A stretch of 64,000 nt of DNA from Nocardia testacea NBRC 100365 (GTDB lineage Bacteria > Actinomycetota > Actinomycetes > Mycobacteriales > Mycobacteriaceae), in assembly GCF_000308775.1 (NCBI RefSeq), contig NZ_BAGJ01000274.1, forward strand, positions 1 through 64,000, in the 5' to 3' direction. Below are positions 9,256 to 17,549 of this stretch, in pieces (within the stretch, counting starts at the first letter, position 1; each line of letters starts with the position of its first letter). Both the position numbers and the translations under genes were made by a program. Below the pieces are notes generated by a model. It worked only from the letters and a program-made list of their open reading frames with translations. It was not told where the DNA came from and did not search any database.

Positions 9256-9524
9256 GTCTCACAACGCGTCCGGGACAAGTGGCTGAGCAAGCCTGTCGAC
9301 CACCGGACACATCATGCCGGACAACGAATAACAGCCACGTAAGACACCCAGGAAGTACCGACGGTGGCAGAACGCGTCCCCCAGGTGCTCGGGGCTGCTG
9401 CAAGCCGTCGTGTGGCTTGTTCGCTTGATGTTCGGGAGAAGGACTCCGACGGAATGGATGGCGGGTCGAGCTCAGGTCAAACCGCCATAGAGTAGAGCTA
9501 CTAAGATATGCGCATCAATCTACC

Positions 9525-9760
9525 TCGAGCGGTGGCGCCATGGCGATATAGGGCGAGCGCGTCCTCCAGGTCGACACCGGCCGGGGCCGGGATGGGGGTA
9601 TCGGCGGCTACGGCAGCCGCTTCGGCATAGCCACCGGCAACGGTGACAGCCTGACCTGGCTGATCGACATATTGACTCGTGTCCAACGCGGCGGCGACGA
9701 CACCGACGCGTTCCCTCGGGGTGAACAGGATTGGTCGGAAGACGTATTCGACCGTGTAAG
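9525..9760 (-). pseudogene. Fragment resembling a zinc-type alcohol dehydrogenase/quinone oxidoreductase
   Basis: The minus frame reads PRERVGVVAAALDTSQYVDQ followed by GGYAEAAAVAADTPIPAP and GVDLEDALALYRHGATARG. This matches the central GGYAE-x-x-V-x-x-D-x-x-x-P-x-P-x-G-V-x-x-EDA pattern of quinone reductases. Neither the N-terminal substrate domain nor the Rossmann fold follows. The identification rests on this one block. Confidence 0.35.
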
Positions 9761-9896
9761 TGAGGACTTCCGGTCGTTCGGGTGGGCCGATGTCTGGGAG
9801 GCCGGGAATCCGCTGTCAGAGCCTTTCCATCGGTGGGGAGTTGCCGTGTTGACGGATACCCTTCGGCAACTTCGCAACTCGTTCGAAAGGCGAGCA

Positions 9897-10232
9897 ATGA
9901 TCTCGAACAATGTCGTCAAAACCGTAGTCGCCTCGACGCTGCCGCTGATCGCCGCCACGGTCGTCGCCGGCGGCGCTTCCGCCGACGCCGGGCCGATGGC
10001 CGATGTGCAGGCCACGCCGATCGCCGGTATTCCGCTGGAGGAGCCTCAGGACGTCACGACCAACCCGGGCGCCCAGTACCCCGATCCCGTGTTGAACGGC
10101 GCCGCTCTGGGCGCCGGTATCGGCTCGGCGGTCGGTTCGGCCACGGGTTCCGGTGGGCCGATCCTCGGTGGGCTGATCGGGGCCTTGGTCGGTGCGGTGA
10201 ATCCCGACGTGGTCCCGCAGGTTCTTCCCTGA
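9897..10232 (+). CDS. Small secreted glycine-rich protein, function unknown
   Basis: A 111-residue protein. I place the start at the ATG at 9897 because GAAAGG precedes it by 6 bases and a signal peptide follows at once (MISNNVVKTVVASTLPLIAA, cleavage near GGASADA). The mature part has an Ala/Pro-rich region and then a glycine-rich hydrophobic tail (GAALGAGIGSAVGSATGSGG to ILGGLIGALVGAV) that could insert in or span a membrane, as in small nocardial and mycobacterial exported proteins. There are no catalytic motifs. It stands alone between transposon remnants. Confidence 0.65.
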   Translation: MISNNVVKTVVASTLPLIAATVVAGGASADAGPMADVQATPIAGIPLEEPQDVTTNPGAQYPDPVLNGAALGAGIGSAVGSATGSGGPILGGLIGALVGAVNPDVVPQVLP

Positions 10233-10357
10233 ACTGACTGGGTGTGATGTCCAGGGAGGTTGGTCCGGCTCACTACGGTGAGTTCGGCTGACAGGTGGAG
10301 GCCTCCGGTTGTGAAGTGGAGCTGTCCAGGAACCGCTTCATCGACCCGGAGGCCTTC

Positions 10358-10690
10358 GTGTCCCACGCCAACGCAACACTCACCCTGATCACCCGGTTGC
10401 GGCTGGTAACTGATCGTCGAACAGGCATGTACCTTGTCCGCGGCAGCGAAAATGTTCATGGTCTGCCCACGCACGGCCCGGAAATGGACCGATCGTTACC
10501 GGGCCGAAGGCGCAGCAGGGATGACCGACCGCAGCTCACGCCCTCATACCGGCCCGAACAAAACCACTCCCCAGCTCGTCCGCGCCATCGTCGGTCTGCG
10601 CTGGCGTCACCGGCTGGGACCGGTGCAGATCGCCGGCGGCCTCGGCATGGCCGCCTCGACCGTCCATGCCGTACTGGTGCGGTCCTGGCC
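10358..10690 (+). pseudogene. IS481-family transposase N-terminal remnant
   Basis: FVSHANATLTLITRLRLVTD in one frame is followed after a frameshift near 10430 by SAAAKMFMVCPRTARKWTDR, YRAEGAAGMTDRSSRPH and RHRLGPVQIAGGLGMAAS. This is the double HTH N-terminus of IS481-type transposases. The sequence departs from the family near 10690, before the DDE domain. Confidence 0.7.
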
Positions 10691-10734
10691 CGGTCGGGCG
10701 AAGCCGCGGTGGGGCGTCACGCCGTGGTGACAGC

Positions 10735-11481
10735 AACGGTCTCGGAGACCGCGTCGAATGGGGATTCTCCACATGCCGGTCACTGGTTGTCCGCGCCGTA
10801 CCAGACGTGTCGTCTGGTGAGTGCCTGGGCGTAGTGGTCGATTCGCCCTCCGGACCATATCTCCCTCTTTTTACCTGCTGCTATGCGGTGTGAGCATCAA
10901 TTTCTCGAACCGTATGTGCAGGTCAGCGGCGTGGAGGTTCCAAGTCGGTTTGAGCTGAGACAGTCCCGAGAACCAACTCGTCATGTGTCGTTTCGTGGCG
11001 GCCGACCGCGCATCGCGGCGCTGCCGGAGGGCAGCGAAGGAAGCTCGTTGGTCAACCGTTCAGGATTGTCGCCGGCCGCAAGGGCAGTGCGGCGGCGGTG
11101 TCCGCCGACCGCATAATCCCCCAATGAGTAACAACCTCGTACGTCACGCCCTGGGAATCGACCGTCGGCACTCGGGGACGTTCGCCGCCCTTCCACCTCG
11201 GTCGCGCGCCAACTCGGGGCTGGAGATCGACTGCTCTTGCTAATGAACCTTGTGGACCGGAAGTTGCGGGGTCATGCTGGAGGTATGGTGTCCGTCCGAG
11301 CGCGCCCGTCCCCACCGGGGGCACACCGCGAACAGAGGGGGCGAGAAGGCATGCGAGGGCAGCCGTTCACCCGCGGTGCCCCTGCAATTCCGGCGGATAT
11401 TCCACGCCCACCATCGCGGTCGAGCCATCTCATGCCTGTTCCGGATCGCGAAGTACAGCCTCACGCCTAGGGGGTAGTGAG
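10735..11481. other. Intergenic region upstream of the CIS-flanking regulator
   Basis: I see no recognisable gene in about 750 bases. Short frames on both strands have no family features. Its right end must contain the promoter and leader for the large NTPase-SARP gene at 11482. Confidence 0.45.
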
Positions 11482-14391
11482 GTGCCAACGTCGGCGATAT
11501 TGAGGGCAAAGCTTCGCCCACCGGCGCCTCATGGATTGTGGCGGGAGCGACTGCTGCGGGAGTGCTGGGACGCGACGGCGTCGGTGACGATCATCGTCGG
11601 TCCGGCCGGATCAGGTAAGTCAACCCTGTTGTCCCAGGTGGCGGCGTCTTCGAATCGCCCGGTCGGCTGGTATCGGGCAACCGAAGACGATTCCACCGAG
11701 GGCGCCCTCGGCAATTACCTGTCCGCGGCGGTGCGGGGTATGGGCTGCCGGCTTGCATCGGGCCTGGGATCGGTGGACGAGATTCTGATCGAATTGGACA
11801 AATGCGATAGCGCCGATGGATTGCTGATCATCGACGATGTGCACGAGATCGCCGGCAGCGAGGCCGAAAGAGCGTTGGCGCGTTTCGTCGCCTTCCGGCC
11901 ACCTGGCCTCCGTATACTTTTGGGTTCGCGGCGAACGCCCGAAATCAACTTGCCTCGTCTTGTAGTTTCGGGCGACGCTCGGGAAATTGATCCCGACCAA
12001 TTGCGGTTCCGGTCCTGGGAAGTCGAGGAGCTGTTCGCGACCGTCTACGGTGCACCACTCGCGCCTGAATCGGCGGCCAGGTTGACACGCCGAATCGGGG
12101 GATGGGCGGCAGGACTGCAACTATTCCACCTCGCGACCACCGGGCTCACGGACTCCGACCGGCAGCGTGCCGTCCGAGAACTCACGGTGCATTCCAGACT
12201 TCTGCGCGCATATCTCGCTCGGAACGTCCTCTCGGAACTGCCACCCGACCAGCGATGGTTCATGATCCACACGTCGACTCTGGGTCTTATGACGCCCACA
12301 CTCTGCGACGCCCTGCTGGGAATTACCGGGAGCGGTCGGATTCTGCAGCAGCTGACAGACAATCAACTGTTCACCGAGTGCGACGAGGTGGGTCGGACGT
12401 TCCGTTACCACGAGGTGCTTCGCACCCATCTCGAGCTCGCCCTGCTCGAGCTGAAGGGCGAGACGGAAACCTGCTCGTGGTATCTGCGGGCCGCGCGCCT
12501 TCTGGAGGGAGCCGGCGAGCATCGCCAAGCGGCACACGCGTACGCCAAGGCGTCGGACTGGGGGGCGGTGTCACGACTCATCCGGGAGGCGACTGCAAGC
12601 GAAGTGCCGATCGGCGACGACGATCCCTTGCTCAGCTGCGGCGAGTGGCGAACCGATCCCTGGCTGGCGCTCGCGCTGGCGCGCCTTCGCGTCCGAGAGG
12701 GAGCCGTCGGCCGAGCCGACGAGGCGTATCGGGCGGCCCGGGCCCTGCTCGACGATCCGGAGTTCGTCGGGCGATGTGAGTCCGAGCGTCTATCACTGGC
12801 CGCATGGCTGCCTGGGGCACCTGCCGGCGCACGGTCAGCAAACCACTGGCTTACGCCCCTGCGTGCCGCCCTGTGGTCCGCCCCGGCAGATCTATTCGCC
12901 GCGGATCCCTCGTCGGGCTCCCCGCGGGATCGCTTCGTGAATGGCATGTGCGCGCTTGCCGCGGGCGAAATCGATTGGGCCGGGGAGGCGTTGAGGGCGG
13001 TACAATTCACGGCCGACCCGATACCGTCGATGGCGGCACGTCTTGCCATCGTGGTCATCGACGCATTTCGCGGCACAACACCGGATCCATCGGTCGTGCA
13101 CGATCTCGCCTCGACGTGTTATCGCGAGGGATTGCCATGGCTCGAACGTGTGTGTCGCGGAATGCAGGAGTTGCTGCTTGTCCGGGAGCTTCCCGCAGAA
13201 TGGCGCGTCGATGTCTGCGCGGAGATGGTGCGTGAGTGCGAGGAGGTCGGCGACCATTGGGGAGCCGCATTGATGACATTCGGACTCGCGCTGACCGCGC
13301 GATGTCGACACGATCCGGATGCGGCCCAGCGATTCGGGGACGCGGCCGTCCGCTTCGGGCAACTCGGTGCCCCGGTACTGGCGGTATGGTGTCGCATCCT
13401 GAGACTCGACGACGCCGCACCCGAAAACGCCGGTCTAGCAGAGCAGGCCGCTGTGGCGGCGCGGGGACTCGGGCTGCACCGCGCCGAAGCGATCGCCCTG
13501 TCCTACGCGGCAGCGGAGGACAGGTCCCACGGTCGGGGACACCTTCCCTCGCTCGGCTCTCTCGTAGCGGGGACTTCGGGTACGAACGGGAAAGTCCGGG
13601 GCACCGGGCTACCCCCGGTGGGAATCTTCTGCTTCGGCGGCTACCGGCTCGAGGCGTTCGGCCGGGTCGTCGAGCTCGAGGGTCTGCGGCCGCAGGCGCG
13701 CACGTTGCTACGACTGTTGTCGATGTCACCGAACCGTGACTGCCACCGCGAGTCGCTCGAGGATGCGCTGTGGCCTGGTGTCCCACACGACGCCGCATGC
13801 CACCGTTTGCAGGTCGCCGTTTCGAGCGTTCGAGGCCTGCTGCGCGCCCACGGGATGGCACTGCTGCGACGCGACGAGTGCTATCGGCTCTGTGTTTCCG
13901 CGGACGGTTTCTCCGATGTGCTGGAGTTCGAGCGCGCGCTTGCCGACGCCGCCTCGCTCCGCAAACGAACGGATGTGCGGGCCCGGGTGGCCGCGCGGGC
14001 GCACGCACTCACCCTCTACACCGGGGACCTCCTGCCGGAGGACGGCCCCGCCGAGTTCGTCACCACCGAGCGGCAGCGACTGCGCCACAGCGCTGCGGTC
14101 GCGGCCGCCGCCCTGGCCGAGGACTACCTGGTACTCGGCGACGCAGCCGAGGCATACGAGGCGGCGAGACGAGCCGTGGACCTCGATCCCTACCAGGACG
14201 CGCCCTGGCAACTGATGATGGAGATTCACGAGAAGGCAGGCGACTCGAGCGCCGCCGTACAGGTGCAGGGCGAATACCGCCGGATCCGGGCTGAGCTCGG
14301 TCTCCCGGAGAACACCTCAACCGTCGTCCGCGGTGGCGGTCACCACCTCGACATGGTGGGGAATGTGCGCCGGTTTGACGGCATCGACTAG
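11482..14391 (+). CDS. Large transcriptional regulator: MalT-type NTPase with C-terminal SARP/BTAD domain
   Basis: A 969-residue protein with an N-terminal STAND NTPase and a C-terminal SARP-like module. The Walker A is GPAGSGKS at residues 40-47 and the Walker B GLLIIDDVHE is near 113-122. The middle (about 330-700) is helical repeat sequence as in MalT relatives. From about residue 713 comes a winged-helix (FGGYRLEAFGRVVELEG) and a bacterial transcriptional activation domain (AHALTLYTGDLLPEDGPAEF, AVDLDPYQDAPWQLMMEIHE). The order is reversed from classic SARPs, where the DNA-binding part is N-terminal. It reads from GTG at 11482 and converges on the contractile injection operon, overlapping its last gene by 75 bases. 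That suggests it is a pathway-specific regulator of that operon, though this is inferred from position. Confidence 0.85.
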   Translation: MPTSAILRAKLRPPAPHGLWRERLLRECWDATASVTIIVGPAGSGKSTLLSQVAASSNRPVGWYRATEDDSTEGALGNYLSAAVRGMGCRLASGLGSVDEILIELDKCDSADGLLIIDDVHEIAGSEAERALARFVAFRPPGLRILLGSRRTPEINLPRLVVSGDAREIDPDQLRFRSWEVEELFATVYGAPLAPESAARLTRRIGGWAAGLQLFHLATTGLTDSDRQRAVRELTVHSRLLRAYLARNVLSELPPDQRWFMIHTSTLGLMTPTLCDALLGITGSGRILQQLTDNQLFTECDEVGRTFRYHEVLRTHLELALLELKGETETCSWYLRAARLLEGAGEHRQAAHAYAKASDWGAVSRLIREATASEVPIGDDDPLLSCGEWRTDPWLALALARLRVREGAVGRADEAYRAARALLDDPEFVGRCESERLSLAAWLPGAPAGARSANHWLTPLRAALWSAPADLFAADPSSGSPRDRFVNGMCALAAGEIDWAGEALRAVQFTADPIPSMAARLAIVVIDAFRGTTPDPSVVHDLASTCYREGLPWLERVCRGMQELLLVRELPAEWRVDVCAEMVRECEEVGDHWGAALMTFGLALTARCRHDPDAAQRFGDAAVRFGQLGAPVLAVWCRILRLDDAAPENAGLAEQAAVAARGLGLHRAEAIALSYAAAEDRSHGRGHLPSLGSLVAGTSGTNGKVRGTGLPPVGIFCFGGYRLEAFGRVVELEGLRPQARTLLRLLSMSPNRDCHRESLEDALWPGVPHDAACHRLQVAVSSVRGLLRAHGMALLRRDECYRLCVSADGFSDVLEFERALADAASLRKRTDVRARVAARAHALTLYTGDLLPEDGPAEFVTTERQRLRHSAAVAAAALAEDYLVLGDAAEAYEAARRAVDLDPYQDAPWQLMMEIHEKAGDSSAAVQVQGEYRRIRAELGLPENTSTVVRGGGHHLDMVGNVRRFDGID

Positions 14392-14871
14392 CGCATCGAG
14401 TCTGCGCTCGTCGATCGCCGAACGATCGGTTACCACCAGCCGAACGGTCAGCAGCGGATGAGGCTTACCCGGAGGCGGGGTCCCGGGTGTCGTGGACGCG
14501 ACGATGCCCCCGGATTCCTCGATCTCTGGTTCGACGTCGAACACCGCGGCGACTGCCTCGCGTACGCTGCGCGCGGTGCCGCGGGCCGCGAGCGTACGCA
14601 CCCCCGCCCGTATGAGGTCGCGCCGACGTGCCTCGGTCTCCCGACCGACGAAGGTGAGTCCGATCCACCCCGCGAGCCAGCCGAGCATGTCTTCCGGGGC
14701 AGTGGACGGATCGAGGTAAGCATCGAACGAATCGAGCGTCGTGAACACGGGCGCGAGCAATTCGTCGAACGCGGCACACAGTTGCTGGGTGTACCAATCC
14801 TGCTGATACACCGCGGGTACCGTCTCGCCGAGCGGTCGTGCCGACGGGAGTCCGTCGATTGTGCCTCTCAT
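14317..14871 (-). CDS. CIS baseplate: phage tail protein I-like (Cis12 type)
   Basis: A 184-residue baseplate wedge component similar to phage tail protein I (P2 gpI). Typical features are VPAVYQQDWYTQQLCAAFDE near the N-terminus, LDSFDAYLDPSTAPEDMLGW and LAGWIGLTFVGRETEARRRD, and TLAARGTARSVREAVAAVFD. The ATG at 14871 overlaps the stop of the baseplate J gene (ATGA), which decides it over the longer frame. It is the last gene of the twelve-gene operon. Its 3' end overlaps the end of the convergent SARP gene, so transcription through one could interfere with the other. Confidence 0.85.
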   Translation of the reverse strand: MRGTIDGLPSARPLGETVPAVYQQDWYTQQLCAAFDELLAPVFTTLDSFDAYLDPSTAPEDMLGWLAGWIGLTFVGRETEARRRDLIRAGVRTLAARGTARSVREAVAAVFDVEPEIEESGGIVASTTPGTPPPGKPHPLLTVRLVVTDRSAIDERRLDALVDAVKPAHIPHHVEVVTATADDG

Positions 14872-16814
14872 GCCGGCCTCACTACCTGGTGATCGTAGGA
14901 GTACACGAGCGCGTTGGCAGCAACGGGCACGACGGTCACACGCTCCCGTTTCCGGGTGGCCGGATTCGCGGTGTACAGGCGAACCATCATTTCGCTCGAC
15001 ATGTCGATGCCGGGAACGGTACTGATCGCTGCGCCGATTTCGCTTTCCTGCACGGGGCGCCCGATCGGCCATCCGCGACCGTGTGGGCCTCCGTGAAGCG
15101 GATGGAGCACCCGGTACAGGGCTGTGAGGATGCCGGATTCGACGTGGGCGCGTACGAATCCGGGCAGTGGATGCATTCCCACCACCACGGTGACCGCTTG
15201 GTAGGCGGGGGGCTCGATCACGAGCCGGGTGCCGACGAGGCGACGTTCGTCGAGGAACCGTCGAATCCGTTCGACGGTCTCGGTCGGCGGTGTGAGATCC
15301 GCGAGTTCGACTCTGCCCAGTTCGTCGGAGGTTACGTGCGGCACGAGAAGTACCCGGACCACCCCCTCGGAAGCATTCTGTGCCGGCAGGCAGTGCACGC
15401 GGGCGATCTCCGGAGCGACATCGCGTGTCAGATCCTCGAAGTCCTGGGCGGTGACCGCGCGACCGCGCGAATGCAGGATCAGTGGTCCGCGGGTCTTGAC
15501 GTCCTCGAGTGTCTCCGCGGGCGCTCCGCCGATCACCGGACTGCGATTTTCGACGCGCGAGATGTACGGCACGCTGGTCTTCAACACACGGATGCGACCG
15601 GTCGCGACATTGCCTTGCGCGCCGCCGCCGGTTCGATACGCCGCCATTCGCAGTGGCGCGGACTTGGGTGGAATCGCACCGTACTGACGAAGCGTGCCGG
15701 CCGACTCACGCACGGCCGGCCCGAACGTCACCTCGCCGGAGACCGCGTCGACATGAAAGACCTGGTCCACTTCCGTCGCCTCGGCGAAGTGGTCCACATG
15801 CCGCCATATCGACTCGCCATCGCCATCGACCGCGACGACGCCGCAACCCGCCCAGGGCAGAACCGGCACGTGCTGGAGACGAAAGTGTTGGGCGGCCGTG
15901 CCGTCGGAGTTGCCGAGCGGCTCGTCGCGGATGACTCGGGCATGCACGATCGAGGCGGTCCCGCCGATCGTGCTCGCGGCCACTCTCCGTATCCGAGGAG
16001 GTTCGGAATAGGTTCTTTGGCTGGGCTCCGGTTCCCGCAGCCGGCAGCGAACCCATCCCTTCCGGACCCCGGCCAGTACGGATTCGTCGTGATCATCCGG
16101 CAGGTGCAGGACGACATCGCCCGGCTTGTTCAGGCCTCCCGTTTCATCGCGGTCGACCGGACATTGTTTCCAGCCGCTCGGCGTCTTCGCCTCCCACACC
16201 AGAGGGGGGCGCCGCGGGTCGACACCTATGCCCGAGACCTCGCAGTCGATGCGCAGCAACACCGCACACGAGGGCACGGCGTTGGACAGGCCGATCATCA
16301 AGCAATCTCCCGGACGGGGTGCCGGTGAGAAACACGTGAAGCCGGAACCGCGCATCTCGTTGGTCCGCTCGGTCGGATCTTCGCCGACGAGTTCGACCCC
16401 GACCCACGGTGCGGTACACGGAACGATGTCGAGCTGCTCGACCGTCGTGAACACCACAGGCTCGGTGACGTCCGTGCGATCTGTGCCGACTTCGGTCTCC
16501 GCACGCACGACCACGACCTGGGATTGCGGGGCCGACAGCCAGAAGGTCACGGTTCCCTGCGCGACTCCGGGCGGTCGCCGCTCCACCCCGATCAGTTCGA
16601 GGAACTTGACGTAGTGGCGATCGGGAACGCGATTCAATCGGTAGATGAGCTGGTCGACCATCATCGCGAACGTTTCGATCAGGGTGATGCCGGGATCGGA
16701 GATGTTGTGATCGGTCCAGTCGGGGCATCGGGACCGAACGAGTCGGCGCGCATCGTCGACGAGCTGCTGGAAGCGCCGGTCATCGAGGTCGGGGGCGGGC
16801 AACACGACGCTCAC
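14868..16814 (-). CDS. CIS baseplate J-like protein (Cis11 type)
   Basis: A 648-residue putative baseplate assembly protein of the J/gp6 family, the main ring-forming wedge of the baseplate. Landmarks are DWTDHNISDPGITLIETFAM with DQLIYRLNRVPDRHYVKFLE near the N-terminus, then RAVTAQDFEDLTRDVAPEIA and the C-terminal GRPVQESEIGAAISTVPGI. The GTG at 16814 is chosen because it overlaps the previous stop as GTGA; the frame stays open far upstream without homologous sequence. Length is usual for the actinobacterial family. Confidence 0.88.
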   Translation of the reverse strand: MSVVLPAPDLDDRRFQQLVDDARRLVRSRCPDWTDHNISDPGITLIETFAMMVDQLIYRLNRVPDRHYVKFLELIGVERRPPGVAQGTVTFWLSAPQSQVVVVRAETEVGTDRTDVTEPVVFTTVEQLDIVPCTAPWVGVELVGEDPTERTNEMRGSGFTCFSPAPRPGDCLMIGLSNAVPSCAVLLRIDCEVSGIGVDPRRPPLVWEAKTPSGWKQCPVDRDETGGLNKPGDVVLHLPDDHDESVLAGVRKGWVRCRLREPEPSQRTYSEPPRIRRVAASTIGGTASIVHARVIRDEPLGNSDGTAAQHFRLQHVPVLPWAGCGVVAVDGDGESIWRHVDHFAEATEVDQVFHVDAVSGEVTFGPAVRESAGTLRQYGAIPPKSAPLRMAAYRTGGGAQGNVATGRIRVLKTSVPYISRVENRSPVIGGAPAETLEDVKTRGPLILHSRGRAVTAQDFEDLTRDVAPEIARVHCLPAQNASEGVVRVLLVPHVTSDELGRVELADLTPPTETVERIRRFLDERRLVGTRLVIEPPAYQAVTVVVGMHPLPGFVRAHVESGILTALYRVLHPLHGGPHGRGWPIGRPVQESEIGAAISTVPGIDMSSEMMVRLYTANPATRKRERVTVVPVAANALVYSYDHQVVRPA

Positions 16815-17248
16815 CCCGCCTGTTGTCGTTGTGTGGTGAGAAATGACTCTTCGGGCTCGTCGACGATCAGGTAGAACGGAAACACCAGATTGCGTACATC
16901 GCTGCGCTCGTGGATCGAATAGGCCACGTCGATGTAGCACGTCCCGGGTGCGGCCGGGTCGAATCGGACCCCGACGTCGAGCACGTCGATTCGCGGCTCC
17001 CACTGGGAGAGGGCTTCGTGCACGTCGGCGGCGATCGCCGCCGCGGTAGCTTCGTTCGCCGGGGAGAAGATGTGTTCGTGCACCCGGCAGCCGAACTCCG
17101 GGCGCATGGGCCGCTCGCCGGGAGCGGTCCGGAGGATCAGCTCGATCGCCTGCTCGATGTCGCGGGATCCGGTGGCCAGTGCGATGCCGCCGACGGCGTC
17201 GACCTGGACCGGGTAGTTCCACCCGCTGCCGATGAAGTCGATGGGCAT
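16811..17248 (-). CDS. CIS baseplate wedge protein, gp25-like (Cis9 type)
   Basis: A 145-residue gp25-family protein. It has the family signature DIEQAIELILRTAPGERPMR followed by PEFGCRVHEHIFSPANE and a conserved C-terminal strand (TCYIDVAYSIHERSDVRNLV). gp25 anchors the sheath to the baseplate in T4 and in CIS particles, through a sheath-like handshake fold. It lies 4 bases after the PAAR gene and overlaps the baseplate J gene by 4, so the three are surely co-translated. Confidence 0.9.
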   Translation of the reverse strand: MPIDFIGSGWNYPVQVDAVGGIALATGSRDIEQAIELILRTAPGERPMRPEFGCRVHEHIFSPANEATAAAIAADVHEALSQWEPRIDVLDVGVRFDPAAPGTCYIDVAYSIHERSDVRNLVFPFYLIVDEPEESFLTTQRQQAG

Positions 17249-17252
17249 GAGC

Positions 17253-17549
17253 TCAACCTCCGATCAGTACTGTTACCGCGCCGGAAACGATCGGTGCACC
17301 GCAGGCGGACAGGTCACCCACCCGCGCGGCAGGCATTCCGCCGATGAGGACGGTCGCCGACCCCGGTCCGGCGATCATCGTCGGCGGATGGACGGCGGGG
17401 GGTGGAAAGCTGCAGATATGTGGGGTCCCCACGGTCGCCGCCGGCTGTCCGGCGATGAGCACGGTGGGTACCCCGGGTGGCCCGATCACACCCGGATGGC
17501 CTGTTGGGTCACCGACCCGCGCCGCAGGGGGCATGCGTCCTCCCATCAA
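17253..17549 (-). CDS. CIS spike tip, PAAR-domain protein (Cis10 type)
   Basis: A 98-residue PAAR protein that caps the spike. It contains the PAAR-like MPPAARVGDPTGHPGVIG and a second MPAARVGDLSACGAP unit, with His and Cys residues (TPHICSFPPP) able to bind the usual zinc. No extra C-terminal effector domain is attached, so cargo is not delivered by PAAR fusion here. The start overlaps the VgrG-like gene's stop. Confidence 0.9.
   Translation of the reverse strand: MMGGRMPPAARVGDPTGHPGVIGPPGVPTVLIAGQPAATVGTPHICSFPPPAVHPPTMIAGPGSATVLIGGMPAARVGDLSACGAPIVSGAVTVLIGG

Noticed and set aside
14838..16328. Plus-strand open frame of about 500 codons
   Set aside because: It is the antisense of the baseplate J gene, whose translation is clearly recognisable.
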